Assembly: GCA_037576195.1 (NCBI GenBank)
Contig: CM075103.1
Location: 22,506,001 to 22,570,000 of the forward strand
Direction of reading: 5' to 3'
DNA: 64,000 nt
Origin: Phytoseiulus persimilis
Taxonomy: Eukaryota; Arthropoda; Arachnida; Mesostigmata; Phytoseiidae
Shown piece by piece: positions 1 to 12,697 of the stretch (positions within the stretch are counted from its first letter, which is position 1; each line of letters opens with the position of its first letter). Made by a program: the position numbers and the translations under genes. The notes below the pieces were generated by a model. That model saw only the letters and a list, made by a program, of their open reading frames with translations. It had not been told where the DNA came from and did not search any database.

Positions 1-170
1 GGACTCCCTGGAGGGGTTCTGCGAACCGGCGGGGAATGAGAGCGATTCCGATGATCTCGGGGTTTTAACTCGCTCATCTCCAGGGTTCAGACTCCTGGAC
101 TCGGTTCAAGGGCTCTTGGTCCAGGGGCGCCTCGCTCAAGGTGCGCGTAAAGCCCGTGGTGTCCATCTGC

Positions 171-215
171 TTCGTTCGTTCGTTCGGTCGGTCGGTCGGT
201 TTGTCGATCGGTCGG
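171..215. repeat. imperfect tetranucleotide microsatellite (TTCG)n/(GGTC)n
   Basis: Tandem TTCG units pass directly into GGTC units, then into a degenerate GATC/GGTC tail. This is visible in the sequence and is typical of the period-4 repeats scattered over the window. Confidence 0.85.
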
Positions 216-480
216 TGACTGAGCCGTGAGGTACTCTGCGAAAGGAGCTACCTGAGAGGATCATTCGAGGATTGCAGTCGACATATCTGTGAACTACTGG
301 GTATGATTGATAATCGTCATTTTCGGATATGGTTTACGACGAGCAGTAACACGTCGGCTCCACAGCAGTGTGTGAGCGTGCGTCACCAAACGCTTAGTTG
401 ACGGCTGTTCTCTTTTTTGTATTTCACCGATGCCGCCCTTCTCGCGACACACACGCTCGGTCGCATACAACACAGATAGG

Positions 481-521
481 CGGACGGACGGACGGACAGC
501 CATACTCACACACACACACAC
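481..521. repeat. (CGGA)n followed by (CA)n microsatellite
   Basis: Four CGGA/GGAC units at 481-497 are followed after about ten bases by a CA run at 507-521. Confidence 0.85.
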
Positions 522-1422
522 TAGCTTTACTGCCGAACGCAAGACTTGAGCGGCCAATGTCTTAAGAGGTGTCGCTAAGATCAAAGAGCGCTGCGACATC
601 ATCATGCGGGCGGTGGTAGGGAATGACGACTGCTGTAGCGGCTGCTGTGACGTTCGTTTGTTGGTCCCATTCCGAGTCAATTTCGCTCATTCTCGCTCGC
701 TCGCGACGCTGTTCCATCGAAAGACTGCTTGCTATCCCATCGTTTTCGCCTTCCTGGCTTCGGTTCATTCATCCACTCGTGAAATAACAGATGACAGTCT
801 CGTTGTTTTGCCTTGGCGCCGCCGCGACAACCGCCGCGCCGTTCCGTCTTTGCCGATGTGATCAACACCGGAATCGCCGCACCCACGGGCTGGCCACCGG
901 TTAGGAAAACACTGACTGGAAGAACATCCACGAAATTCGACGTGAACGGGGGGAGGCGAAAATAGCTGTTTCGAACACTTGTTCGCCTGTGGTTTCAGCC
1001 GCTGCTTGGGCTCCGTCGAGGAGAACGAAGGCCGAGCTGGAGCTCGTGCGAGCATTGGAAGTGTTGTCACGAACCCTATCAAGTCGAGAGAATCGTCTCC
1101 GACCGCCCGATTCGCCACGCCAGCAAACTACGTGGAGATACGAAAGTGAAAAAGACCAGCCACGGCTTTCTTGTGAGCTCCGACAAAAACATTGCGTGAC
1201 TCGAGCAGCCCCTCTCACGACGAGGATCGCCGCGCGAGCTCGGGCCGCGGACCGAACTCCGAGCGCAGCCCTCGGACGGTGGTGATACTGACCGTTGATG
1301 AGACGGGGAATTCATCTCTCCATAAAGCGATGCGGAAACGAATCGTCGCGGAGGAGCCCGGCCGGTTGTTTGTGGTGTGCTCCCCAGTTGTAAAGTTCGT
1401 CGACGAAGATAGGGAGGGAGGG

Positions 1423-1440
1423 TCTGTCTGTCTGTCTGTC
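1423..1440. repeat. (TCTG)n microsatellite
   Basis: About four and a half perfect TCTG units. Confidence 0.85.
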
Positions 1441-4400
1441 CATGTGTTCGACTCGATGTCGCGAGAGCCGGGAGGTTCGTTGTAATGTGTAACTAATCGT
1501 TGCGATTGAGTCACAACATGAGCTCGTGTGTCGATTGCGTCGAAGATACTACATCGGAGACCTGATTCTAGTACATGGCATATGGCGGGTCAATCCAGTC
1601 GAGTTGTCTCTCGGCCGACAGATGCGCGTCAAGGAGGGAGGAAAAGTCACAAAAAAAGACATCCATTCTCACACTCGATGGGGATTCCAGTATTATAAAA
1701 CCACGAGAGACAAATTGACTCTCATATTCCCGATAGTACACAGCGTTATATTGCCCGTCGTTACTGATGAAGCCGCTGCTGCTCAGGCGACAACTCGAGG
1801 GGAGGGGGCGCGTTCCCGAGTGAATGGCGTCGATTCAAAACGACTCCCGAGAGCCAGCATCGAATGAGGTAATTCCATTACGAATTGTGGCGGATCATCG
1901 AACGTGTAAATTGCTCGAGCAATGCCTCCAGAGCATCCGGCGAGGGAGACGGGCTCCGAGGAACAAAACAGCGACAGGGACCAGCCGTTTCAATAGCGAT
2001 TCGTTAGTGGAAACGATCAAACGGCGCCTTGTCGGAACGTGCGGGCCAGTTGTCCGGGACGTTGGTGTTCTGTTGACGATAATCGATTATTACTATTATG
2101 TATCAGAGTGGCCGGGTCGTCGCAGTTGACTACTCACCCGACGCGGTGGTCTACAGTGCCGAGCCACCTTGCGACTTTCTCATCCGATAGCCTGCGTTGG
2201 CCCACGACCAACAATCTACTGGTTCCCGATGCTCGTCTCGCAGACAAAGCCCGTGGATGTGTGTAGAGTCGTTCTCTCCGTTACCACCAAGAAAAAGGAC
2301 CCACTTGGAAACGATGCACACAGTGGCTCCTTGTAGCACGCTTGTGTTCCCCTACTTTTGAGTGTTTCCCCCTCTCCTTGTTTCCCAAACGCAGACTTGG
2401 AGAGAGCCGAACCGTCGTGGGCCGAACGTTCAACATCATCGGGTTCTACCTGTGGTGGCACATCGTGAACAGAACCGATCCGACGGTCGTTGGGGAGATC
2501 TGCCCGAAACTCTGATTTGCATTCGTCCCCTCCCTCGTCCGGAGTTTCCTCTCGTAACCTCGGTCACAGAGGGACCTGTCGCTGGTCTTCTTCGAGATTC
2601 TTGGAATCATTATTGTTGTCACTGTTATGCCCGCCGACGATGCTCACTCGTCTCAGTTATGTTGTTATCCATTATTAGGCCTCTTTCTACATTTTTCCTC
2701 TCCTTTTTGTTGATGCTCTTTAGGCAACCAGATACCGAAGCCGGCTGGCAGCAGCACCTAGTAAGCGATCCTAAACTGTTTCTGGTGCGCCTGGTAGAGA
2801 GTGACGACTGGTTTTCGTCAAGCTGGCGAAGGCAAGTCAGCGCGCCGTTGTGAACGGGGCTAACCGAGCCGAGACTCCCCCATCCATTCAAAGAACACAA
2901 AAAACCGTCACTGTTCTGCGACAATCTTGTTCCATCGGTAACAAGATCGAGAGCTCTTCGCGACGAAAACGACCCGCCGCCGACGAAACGCGCACCGCCG
3001 CGTGGAAACCGGGCATCGGAATCTATGCGGAGATAATCGCGCTCATCGGGAGAGGACCCCGGGCTCTCGTGCCGAATCCGTGTTTCCTTTGCGCTTTCCG
3101 GAACTTTTTCCAACGATTCGAATCCGAATGGGGAGCCGTTCCCCCTGAGGAGCAGTGACTTACGACACTCACTCAGCCCGCTGAGAGACGTTCAGAAGAG
3201 TCGAGCGAACGTTGGCAAGCGCACAACTTTCGGAAGCGAACGACGATAGAGGGTTTCTTTTTGTATTCGAGCTGAACTGGCGAAAGCGGCGGCGAGCCGG
3301 CCGACGCAACGTACCTCCTATCGGCGGCTTCGTGAAAACCATAGACCACCTCGGAGCTTTATGGTAGGTCTGTCTTCCAAGGTGGTCTCTTCTATTTCTT
3401 CTGGTTGTCCGTCCTGCCGGAACGCTCCTGTTTCTGCCGGGCGAGATGAAAAAACGAAGTGACTGAAGCACTGAATTCCAGCGATGACTATTGACGAGCT
3501 CGATGCGTTCGATCAACCCAGATTTGTTGTCGCTCGCTCCGGATTCCTCGAGCCGGTATTCGTTCCCCGTCTTCGTTCCCCACGGCTCAACTGAATACAA
3601 CCGGAGGAACGCGTTTTCCGCGGTCGGACTCGAGTGGCGTGGATCGGGGGCGCTCCGGAGACACGAGTTCGCCTGTCGTGGCCCTTCCTCCGGCTCCGGA
3701 CGAGCTGGTATGGCGACCCCTGAGCCCCCATCGATCAGAGAAAAGGCGATCTGAGTTTTCCAGCCGTTCTCTTGGAACTCCTGGGGCAGATCGACGAAAA
3801 AACTGGCGAGAACAGAAGGAGATTCTTCCCTTTTGGAGGTGTTTGGTCACGTTCGACACTATTGATGACGGTGCTCTCGATGGCCTGCACCGAATAAGGC
3901 TCCGTGGAGTTTATGGCCGATCCCGGAATGTCAAAAAGTCTTCCAAGAGCGATTGGTTTCCCAAACAAATGGAACCGGATCGCTCGAGTGTGTCGTACTT
4001 GAACGTGTTCGACAATTTTATGTCCCAGACACATTGATTCCACTCGGTCGGCTGAGTTTTTTCACAACGACGAAACAAACAACCGAGCTGAAACCAGTCT
4101 TCACTATAAATAAGTGACGGCTCTGTTATTCGATTCGTTCTCAGTAGCCACACAAACATTGCTGTATTGAGTCGACGGATGACACGTACGCTCTCTCTAT
4201 CAATCGAGCTCTCCGAATCCGGAGAGTTGATTTAGAATGAGGGAATGGGCCCGATCCGTGGGACAAGTGTTCGCTTCGCCCAGAACTGGGCGGGTTGTTT
4301 GTGGAATACCGTGTGCTCATGCGCTCCAGTGAACTCCTATTTGTGGGGAGTTCATGCCACACACGAGGGGGAGTGACATTGTTTTCGCCGATTCCGCAGC

Positions 4401-5850
4401 ATTCCTCCGTTCCGGCGCGATTGCCTCGCTCTCCGGACGACTGGCCGAGTCTCTATTCAACGGCGGAGGTGTTTATAGTCGTTACCTCGAGCGGCTTCCT
4501 CATCCATAAACAAAGCGAACAGAGAGGTTTTTGCTTGTATGACTGCCGAAAAACGCGATGTGATGATGTGCTCGAGACGCGCGTTCGAAACAGGAACGAT
4601 CGGCCAGCCTTCCTGATCTGCGTTTTCTCTAAAAAGCGAGTTCACAGCCGAATCGTGTTTAGATCATCTTTCCACCGCCGCCGCCACTACCGAAATTCGC
4701 CATCCATCGACGTTCACGGTCGGACTCGTTGATGTTGTTTGATTGTTCGTTTCCGATGGTCGCGACGACCCACCCTCCCAACGGTTGTTTGTGGATTTCT
4801 TCCACGAGCTCTGTTCCGTGCGGTTGACTTATCGGAGTGATCGTCGAGAGAAGAGAAACAAACAAAAACCATTACTCGTGACAACATATGACATCCTCCC
4901 GAATGAGAGACTTTATCAGCTCCGTAGACGTTCACTTTGGAGGAGGTTCGACGGCACCTGCCGCTCTAATGTAATAGATGAAGCTCATATGGCGCTTAGT
5001 TATGTATGATAATTGTAGACATAGCGGGACAAACCCAGAATTAAGGCGGATCACCGAGCGATCACTCGGGGTGAAACAGGATAGTGATCAGTTTTCCTGA
5101 GTGGAGTTCGTTCGTCTCCCGACCGTTGGAAGGCTCCGTGCAGCGTCCTGTTTCGTACTTTCTGAGCTTCCAAGCGAAGGCTACAGCCAGTCTGAGTCGC
5201 TCCGTATCGAGTTTTGGGACAACGTCGCGGTTTCTCGGTTGAAAACGGGTTCGCGCCGACAGCAGTAGCTCCGAGCACCTGTTCGAACACTCTGTGTATT
5301 GAGTGTTTCTCGAAAAAGAAGAAGAATGTAAAGGTATGCGGGTACTATATGGCCGAACGCTCGGCCGCTTATGTTACTCGAGTCGCCGGTCGGAAGGCGT
5401 GTCACCAAGCAGGCACCAGAAGTCCCCAAATGAGCAAATTGCTGGTTTCTGAACGTTGATGAATGCATGGAGGCATGCTTACGTTCTTCGGAGGAAAGCT
5501 AGCCCATGAGCCATCAGGGATTCCGGAGACAATACTAGGGCAACCCTCGTGCTGATACCGCTCGCTCTGTCACAATCGTTCATTCTTTAGGCCCTTTGTT
5601 TCATTGAGACAATCCTCGCTCCAATAAGAGGACACTTCAAGGCACAGAATCATCAGCGGTCAGCAATGCCCGCACGGCTCGGAGATGTCCTACGGGCGTC
5701 GTTCTCGATATCATTTCGTTGGCGACAATAAATTCCCCGATCCATTCGGTCTCAAGACTGACGTTTTTAACGAGGAAAGACGACGGCGACGACGACGGTT
5801 TCCGAGTCGTTTGTTCGAGTCAACGGTGGCATGCATGCGTGCCTGCGTTG

Positions 5851-5859
5851 AACAGTAGC
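5851..5859 (+). promoter_or_regulatory. candidate Odd/Bowl/Osr binding site AACAGTAGC
   Basis: The word AACAGTAGC matches the known binding preference of Odd-skipped family zinc fingers (core ACAGTAGC). It lies about 3.5 kb upstream of the first firm exon of odd-skipped gene A, so it could be an autoregulatory or cross-regulatory site. The match is seen; binding is inferred. Confidence 0.3.
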
Positions 5860-8479
5860 CCCCGCACAACAGAGTTATTATTTTCGTTCCTCGAAAGAGC
5901 GATCATAGAAGCCTGCGATTACGGCTTCCCCGAATCACGGGAAACCCGTTTCAAGGTCTCTACAGCATCAGAGTGACCAAAAGTGGATCTTCGATGTCTC
6001 TCTTTTCCCCAAATCACATCGTTATGAAAAACAGTCGGGAGTCAGCGAGGAGTTGGAGCACTTCGATGATTACTGACACCGTTGAAACCTGTCGCGTCGG
6101 CGGAACCGAGGTGGAGGAGATGAGTTTCTCGAATTATGTGATCATTTTGGCAACGATGGCCCGCTTCCGGCGCTGGACCCCCGATTCGGAGCGAGCCCGA
6201 CCGCGTTCCACTTTTCCGAATCGTGGCTGCGTACCTGTCCCTGCTGTTGCCGCCGCAGGTCTCGACCTCACGAAACGAGAGACAGGTTTCAGGATCCTGC
6301 CCATCGACTAACCGTCCACCCACTCACCCACCTACTGACCGACCGATCGACCGACGTGCCCTGAAGTTACTTTGAAGAATCCGGATCCGATCATGGGGCG
6401 GTAACCGAGACAAACGTTCCGATGTGCTGTCTCACGCTTTCCTCCATTCGTTGTTCCCAGACTCATGCCCCTCGAGCTGATACGGTACGATTCGTCCGCT
6501 GGAGACCGGGACATCGGTCTGGAGGAGCTGCTGATCGGATGAGAACGATGCATCGTGCATGTGCGCTCTTCACTCCGGCGCACGTTAGCTGAGTCGGAAC
6601 ACTCTTCCGCTGAATCGGAGCGGAAGTATGCCGCTGAATATGCTACCGTGAAGCGTGTGGAATTTCTGTTTGCTCAGCAGCGGTTCGTCCATAGCAGAGC
6701 TGGCGCTCGAAGTGAACGAGGACTTCCAGATGCCGCGCACGTGGCCTTCCGTGCAACCGATCCGCTCGTTCGACAGCAGCAACACATTGTGCCGACACGT
6801 CCTCGGGGCAGGGGCAACAAATCACTGAGAATCAGTGAAGCATTGAGCTGTGCTAGGTGCACGGAGCAGCTGACCGGACTGCTAGCGGGCACAAGTGGAA
6901 TAGAGCCCCGATGGAGGGGACAGGAGAAATGCGGTTTCACAAGCTCGCGGCCATCGACGATCGCTATGGACCGATAATGGCCAAATAAGTGTAAACGCCG
7001 AGACGAGCTTTGAGCCACTCCTCGCACAGACACTCCGAACAACTGACTCGCAAGCTGCCGTCGCCGGACGTATGGTAGCAGATGCCAAAGTGGACTATTC
7101 TAATGTCACCTGCACGATGACGACGGTCAACGGCCGTAGACCGCATTCGAGCACACCGCACCATAGCACACACGCTCTCACCGTAGCGCACCACACCCGA
7201 ATTCATCCATAAGCAGCGATTTCCTCAAGGTAGCAGCAGCCCGCCGATTGTGAGCCGTAGGCGCCCGGCCGGCCGAACTATCGACGAATGCCATAATAGA
7301 CGGCCATTTGATGTCTAGTTGTGCTGGATTCACCTGGAGACAGGTGCCCAGCTTAAGGCTAGCCGGCCTCCATTTCGTGGACTATGGGACGACGATGGCT
7401 GCGACAGGGACGACGTCGATGACGAAGCCTGGCTGTTCTAATTGCAGTCAGTCAAACTTCTTCCGAGAGACCCAAACCCAATATTAAAGACACCATCAGC
7501 TCGCTCGCACCACGTGCCTGCCATGGGACACGCATTTCAAGGAACTCGGATCGATACCTCGGAGCTTGCATCGGCTCTCGCGGGCACCCATCGTGTTTTG
7601 CCTCAAACCTGAACGCGTCGAGAAAATGTCCGGAGTCGGAGCGCCGAGACGGCTGTGGGTTCAGATGTCGTTTCGGATTGGGATACTTACGATACTCGAT
7701 TCAATCGAGTATCGTCGTGTCAAGCGAACCGGACTGGTGACAGTGGGCGAATATTCGCTCTCGTCCGATGAGCAACAATAACAGCAGCAGCAACATCTAG
7801 ATCTCTGAGGCCATGCCTTCCAACAGGGAAACGCTGGTCGGCTACCTCTAATGCGAAGAGGAAGTCGATGAGTGTGAGCGAGCAGGCCATCGAGTGTATC
7901 TTCACGGCTCGTGAATTACGGCCGAGTTATCGCTTCGGTGGTTGATGTCAGCTTCCAGTCTCATCATCTCCTAAAACGGCGTGTCTTGTTACAAATTGCT
8001 TCGTGAACGATTCAGTGACAACGCAACGACAACGAAAACACAACGAGACGCGGACGTGGCGCTGTTTCCTTCGAGGCTCCTATTGGAAAAAGTGAGAGCA
8101 GCCAAACGAGCTAAACCCTGCCCGCTTCGAGCAGTCCTGGGATCGAGGAGCTGATTCGGCAGGAATCGCTGCCGGAACATCGCTCATCCCATATTCGTGA
8201 ATCAGTTTGGCTAGAGGGATTCCGATTATTCACTATCGTTGTTGTGCTTCTAGTTGATTCGATTGGTGCGCTGGCACGTACGACGGAGATGACCTGCCCT
8301 GATGTCATGCCGCAATCACAACAGGGGTCGCTCAATGACGGAAGCCGAATCACTCGAAATTCGAGAGTGACCGAATCCGTCTTTCATCTTATCTCGGCAA
8401 CCTCCGCCCTTTCTTGTGATCTCTTGTCATCCAGCTTGGCGTGGGTTGTTCCTTCGAAACGAGAAAATCAGGACTAGGA

Positions 8480-8495
8480 ATGAACGAAGTCGAGA
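8480..8495 (+). CDS. candidate first coding exon of odd-skipped gene A
   Basis: An ATG followed by codons for MNEVE and one further base runs into a GTGAGT donor. The donor phase (1) is the one needed by the acceptor of the next exon at 9342. With this exon the full coding sequence is 1344 nt, exactly 448 codons including the stop (447 aa). The exon is very short and the base before the donor is A rather than G, so this is a candidate only. Any other upstream phase-1 exon would also fit. The implied intron is about 850 bp. Confidence 0.3.
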
Positions 8496-9341
8496 GTGAG
8501 TTCAGTAAAAAGTGAACGTGATCGGCAGCTCATCCAACTCTCACGGGAGTCGGTTGCGCATGCCGCAAGAAAGACAGTCGACGAACACGGAACGGTTTCG
8601 GGTATTTTCCAAAGTCTGACGGCCGACAATGTTCTCATCTCCCCCCGCGGGCTTGACGGGGCCCAGTGACGCGGCGGGCCATAACGAAGGCCATCCATGT
8701 CGGCGTACAGCCTGAATAAAGTCAACAGAGTTCCTCAACTACGGGCTATCTACACCTCGATCGGAACATAAATTGTATCTCGTTCGGCTTCGAGCTCCTC
8801 CGCTGATTCCGCGGATCTGGCTCATGTGACTCCGTCAGCACAGCGACCATACAGAGCAGGTTGAGAAACAATGAATTGAAGCGACATGGTTTGTGTTATG
8901 TTTTTTTCTTCTTTTTCTGCCATCCGTGAATGGATGTCACGGATCGGATCAGAGGAGGGATCAAAAGGTTCCGCGGCTCACACACCTTCGGGTGGTCGTT
9001 TCCCTTTGACATGCTGTACGTCTCAGACACGTCTCGTTTAGGATCCAGGCAGAATCTGGGTGGTGGTCGTCTTTCCCTCGACTTTTCTTCGGCGAATTTG
9101 AATTCAAGAAAGGGTGGCCGAGCGACAGCAGCAGCAACCCTCGTTATCACGCCGTTTGAACAAACGAGCGAACGGCAGCACCAGCCGATGGCCCGCAGTC
9201 AATATGGTGGGCGTATTCCGCTGTGACGGCGGATTTCGCCGGCACTCGTTGCCAAATCACCGAATTAGTGCGATATTTAGCACAAATAGTCAACGTGTGA
9301 CGGTGAGCAAGAAAATGAATGTTCCCAAACCTCACTTGCAG

Positions 9342-10809
9342 ATATCTCGTCATCAACGGCCCCTTCCCTGCAACAGCCCACGGACTTGAGCACCGTGAAA
9401 AGGTCGCCGCTGTCTTCATCGCCTTCGCCGCCTCCAACGGGCCTGTCACCTTTCCCGCCTACTTCGGCTACCGTGGCCCTGATACAGCAAGCGATGGTTA
9501 ACTCATTGGCGAGGATGGCGTCTTCTGCTGGACAAAACGCCAACAATCTCCTGTCGTTCCCTCTGGGGACCGCCTTCAACCATCAGTATCCGCAACTTCC
9601 GTCGCTACTTCTTCCTTCCCCGGCCTCGATGGCGAGTTTAACGCTCAAGTCGCCGAAATCCCAATCAGCACCGTCGGCGTCGGCGCAAACGCCGCCGAAA
9701 GTGTCTTCGTCCGACAGCATTTCGTGTTCTTCGTTGGCGACGACGTCTTCATCCCATTCGAAGAGGAAGTTTGATTTCGCCCGATTGGCGGAGTCAGCAA
9801 CCACGCGCGAAGAAAACTCGCTACAGAGCAAAGAACGTGTCAACTCCGTGAAACGGCCCCTTCCAATTCCTGCCAGGGCGAATCCCCACGCGTCGCCGTT
9901 ATTCCCCCAGCCTCCGCGACTTCCTGTGTTCCCGTCATCGTTCTATCATCACTTGCCCCCTTCTGGTCGACCGCCAATGATTCGGCCGCCGCCCGAGGCC
10001 ACATTCGGTGCTACACCTGGAGCCAACGGAATCGGCGGCGTGTTCGACCGGAAACCGCGCGGACCCCGAACGTCGTCGAAGCCGAAAAAAGAGTTCATCT
10101 GTAAATATTGCCAAAGACGCTTCACGAAGAGCTACAACCTGCTCATCCATGAAAGAACTCACACGGATGAGCGACCGTATACCTGCGACATTTGTCACAA
10201 AGCGTTCCGGAGACAGGACCACCTTCGGGATCACCGGTAAGTGTTCACATTGATCCGCCGCTCCCTTTGCATCCCTCCCGGGGTTGTTTCAAGGCGACGC
10301 CGAGAGCGGTCGAAGCGAGGACCGTTTTTTTCGAGCATATTTACTGAAGCCCGCTTCTGTTTCTCCCTTCGGACAGGTACATCCACTCGAAAGAGAAGCC
10401 CTTCAAGTGTGCGGAATGCGGCAAAGGTTTCTGCCAGAGCAGAACCCTGGCAGTACATCGAATACTGCATATGGACGATAGTCCCCATAAATGTCCCAAG
10501 TGCGGCCGCAGTTTCAACCAACGATCGAACCTGAAAACCCACTTACTGACCCACACGGACATCAAGCCATACACCTGCGAGCGGGAGCACTGCGGCAAAG
10601 AATTCCGCAGGAACTGCGACCTGAGGCGGCACAACCTCACTCATACCCTCGGTATTCCGGAGGGTCCGGAACTGGATCGGGCGTTCAGTATGCTGCCTCA
10701 GGAACTATCGCCGGAATCCGAGTTCCCTGCCTCGCCGCAAAACGACGTTGAGATGGAAGGTCGCCGTCTCGCCGCCGATGACGATGAAGATCTCGATGTT
10801 GAGCATTGA
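9342..10809 (+). CDS. odd-skipped family C2H2 zinc-finger transcription factor, gene A
   Basis: Nuclear DNA-binding regulator of the Odd-skipped/Sob/Bowl/Osr family, which acts in arthropod segmentation, leg joints and gut patterning. Coding exons are 9342-10236 and 10377-10809, joined by a 140-bp phase-2 intron (GTAAGT donor, GGACAG acceptor) that splits the codon between the two zinc-binding histidines of finger 2. The first exon opens at a TTGCAG acceptor in phase 1, so the true start lies upstream. The long first part is Ser/Pro-rich. It carries the family motif FDFARLAES (about 9770-9796), then five C2H2 fingers starting near 10094. The linkers TDERPY, SKEKPF, DDSPH and TDIKPY and the finger words [14 protein letters not shown] and [10 protein letters not shown] are diagnostic of this family. 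Finger 5 has C-X4-C spacing instead of the C-X2-C seen in gene B. The stop TGA is at 10807-10809. Which of odd, sob or bowl it matches needs a phylogeny. Confidence 0.93.
10237..10376 (+). other. intron of odd-skipped gene A
   Basis: GT-AG intron of 140 bp. The flanking codon halves CG and G restore the Arg of DHRYIH. Gene B carries an intron at the identical codon and phase, so this position predates the duplication. Confidence 0.9.
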
Positions 10810-11262
10810 CGCAATGTACACAAACTCGATTTGTCGACAGAGTTCCAGATACACGAGCGAGAGACAGTTCTCCCGCGAGAGCGTCCACATGTACAGACGG
10901 AATGTGGCGTTGACGACGCCCGAAGTATTATTAACTACGTCATCTTCTAGACTGCTATGCCTCTTGAACAACAATATCAAAGTGTGATTTAGCAGCAACG
11001 TAGGAGGGCTCCGGCCTGGGCAGACGATGATCCAAGGAAGCGCGAGATCTCTTCGCTCCGACCGATTCGGCACTCGAACCCTCGTTCGTCTAGTTCGGTC
11101 CGAGAGAGTGGCGAATGAACAAATTCCAGCTGCTGCATGTAAATACAGTTGTTGTATAGTTGTACACTCGATGGTGCTGACTGTCCCCCATTTCCTATTT
11201 ATAATTAAGTTATTGGACACCATCATTGAAGGAATCAAATAAATCACTCGATTGACGAAACT
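10810..11262 (+). other. 3' UTR of odd-skipped gene A with poly(A) signal
   Basis: Downstream of the stop there is no further coding potential in frame. A canonical AATAAA lies at 11238-11243 and is followed within 40 bases by a GT-rich stretch, as expected of a polyadenylation site. The end of the transcript is estimated, giving a 3' UTR of about 430-450 nt. Confidence 0.6.
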
Positions 11263-11799
11263 TGACTCGTTGTGGTGGAATGGAATTCCTGTCTCTTCCA
11301 GTTTCGGAACTAGTCCGACGTTCGCTTCGGGGTGGTCTCAATGGAGCTGGAAAACGTCGAATTTCCCGAAACGCCGAACAACTCATAGTCGTTGAGTTCT
11401 TTGCTGCTCGTGTGGACTTTCCCAGGGTTTGTCACCTCAAGACTCGACTTCTGGATTAGAATTGCTTCTGTAACACCTCGAGACCCGGGGTCGGTTCCCC
11501 AAAAGCACCTTTCGAACATCCGGCGGATCAGGCCAAGGCTCGATGGATTTTCTTCCTCGGCTCGTCCAGAAGCCTCTGTGTACAATAGTCAATCCCTCAG
11601 CTCCCTGCTTCAGTAGAAGAAGAGACCGTGGCCGTTGCCTATGAGACGTTCGCGTCCTCTGGCAGTAAATAGAAAAGTATCTACTGCTGCCGCAGCGGCT
11701 GTTTCAAGCTGATAGCGCACCGGTCTTCAGAAGAAGTCGGCAGTCTGATAAATATACAGACGGACGGACCTACCGACCAAGCAGCCGATAGATAGACAG

Positions 11800-11813
11800 A
11801 TATATATATATAT
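11800..11813. repeat. (AT)n microsatellite
   Basis: A perfect run of about seven TA units, preceded by a degenerate GATA/GACA tract. Confidence 0.85.
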
Positions 11814-12239
11814 GCGGGAGATGAGAGTTAGATCTGAAAGAAAGGAGAAGAAAAATCGGACGAATCAGACACTAATACCGAACGAGTCATCCGATAGACA
11901 ACAGAATTCAACGACAGTGAAGGCAGAAGCTCGCGTCTGAAGAACATCGCGGAGCTCCACTCACAAAGCAGCGAGCGACGTCGCAGCACGACGTATGTCC
12001 CTTGTTTTCGCGCCCTTGTATTGATACCGGCGTCCGACCCGCGTAGTTGACGCGGCTCGTTCGTCGATTCAGCACAGCCCAGCGCAGCTCTTCGTCCGGC
12101 GGAGCTGATGTGATGATGTCCTTTCAGGTGACTTTGATTAACGGACCGGGGGAGTGTTTGTGATTCTCATCGCAGGATCATCGTTGAGCTTCTCGGGCTC
12201 ATCGCTCTCTTTCCGATATACAGGTTGCTGCGATCTTCC

Positions 12240-12248
12240 GCTACTGTT
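12240..12248 (-). promoter_or_regulatory. candidate Odd/Bowl/Osr binding site (reverse AACAGTAGC)
   Basis: GCTACTGTT on the plus strand is the reverse complement of AACAGTAGC. It lies about 1.4 kb beyond the stop of gene A. Confidence 0.3.
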
Positions 12249-12647
12249 CGCAGCGAGGATCGAGCGCCGTGCTCCTCGATCCTGGCCAAGAGCGTTCCTG
12301 GCCAACATCGTTGTCCACGACTCTGTCCATGGGTTCGGTGTGCGGCGCGGTCCGACGCCGAGTAGGTCCGCTGAAAGTCTGAGTGACTCGTTGACTGACT
12401 GGCCGTGCGGTTGGTCGGCGAGCAAAGGTCTCGTCATGATGTCTTCGGTGATAGGCGGCCGGTTGGCCGACCAGCATAAGACATTATGCTTGTTTCTTGT
12501 TTCAAATAAGGCTTCGCGTGTGACCAGTGAAGCACCGTCGGCAGCACCAACAGCGAACGGAGTGATCGTGAACCTCAAAGTTGTGCTTGCGTGGGAGGAA
12601 TAGCGACCACCGTTGAAACTGCGCTCGCATGTTGCTATTCAGCTCAC

Positions 12648-12697
12648 GAGTCAGTCAGTCAGCCAGACCGACCGACCGACGGAACGACGGACGGACG
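12648..12697. repeat. tetranucleotide repeat cluster (CAGT)n-(GACC)n-(GACG)n
   Basis: CAGT units run into GACC units, then GACG/GGAC units, all period 4. Confidence 0.8.

Larger units (their letters stand above)
1..8479. other. non-coding upstream region of odd-skipped gene A
   Basis: I recognise no protein-coding exon on either strand. Open frames here are short, Arg/Ser-rich and overlap on both strands, as expected from GC-rich non-coding DNA. The stretch holds several short period-4 microsatellites, a CA repeat and one strong match to the Odd-family binding word (5851-5859). It probably carries the promoter, 5' UTR and enhancers of gene A, but no transcription start could be fixed by eye. 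Confidence 0.5.

Noticed and set aside
9303-9341. GTGAGC donor 39 bp before the start of the gene A exon
   Set aside because: An intron of 39 bp would be shorter than any other in the window and the exon before it has no start codon in frame, so the donor for this acceptor is expected further upstream.
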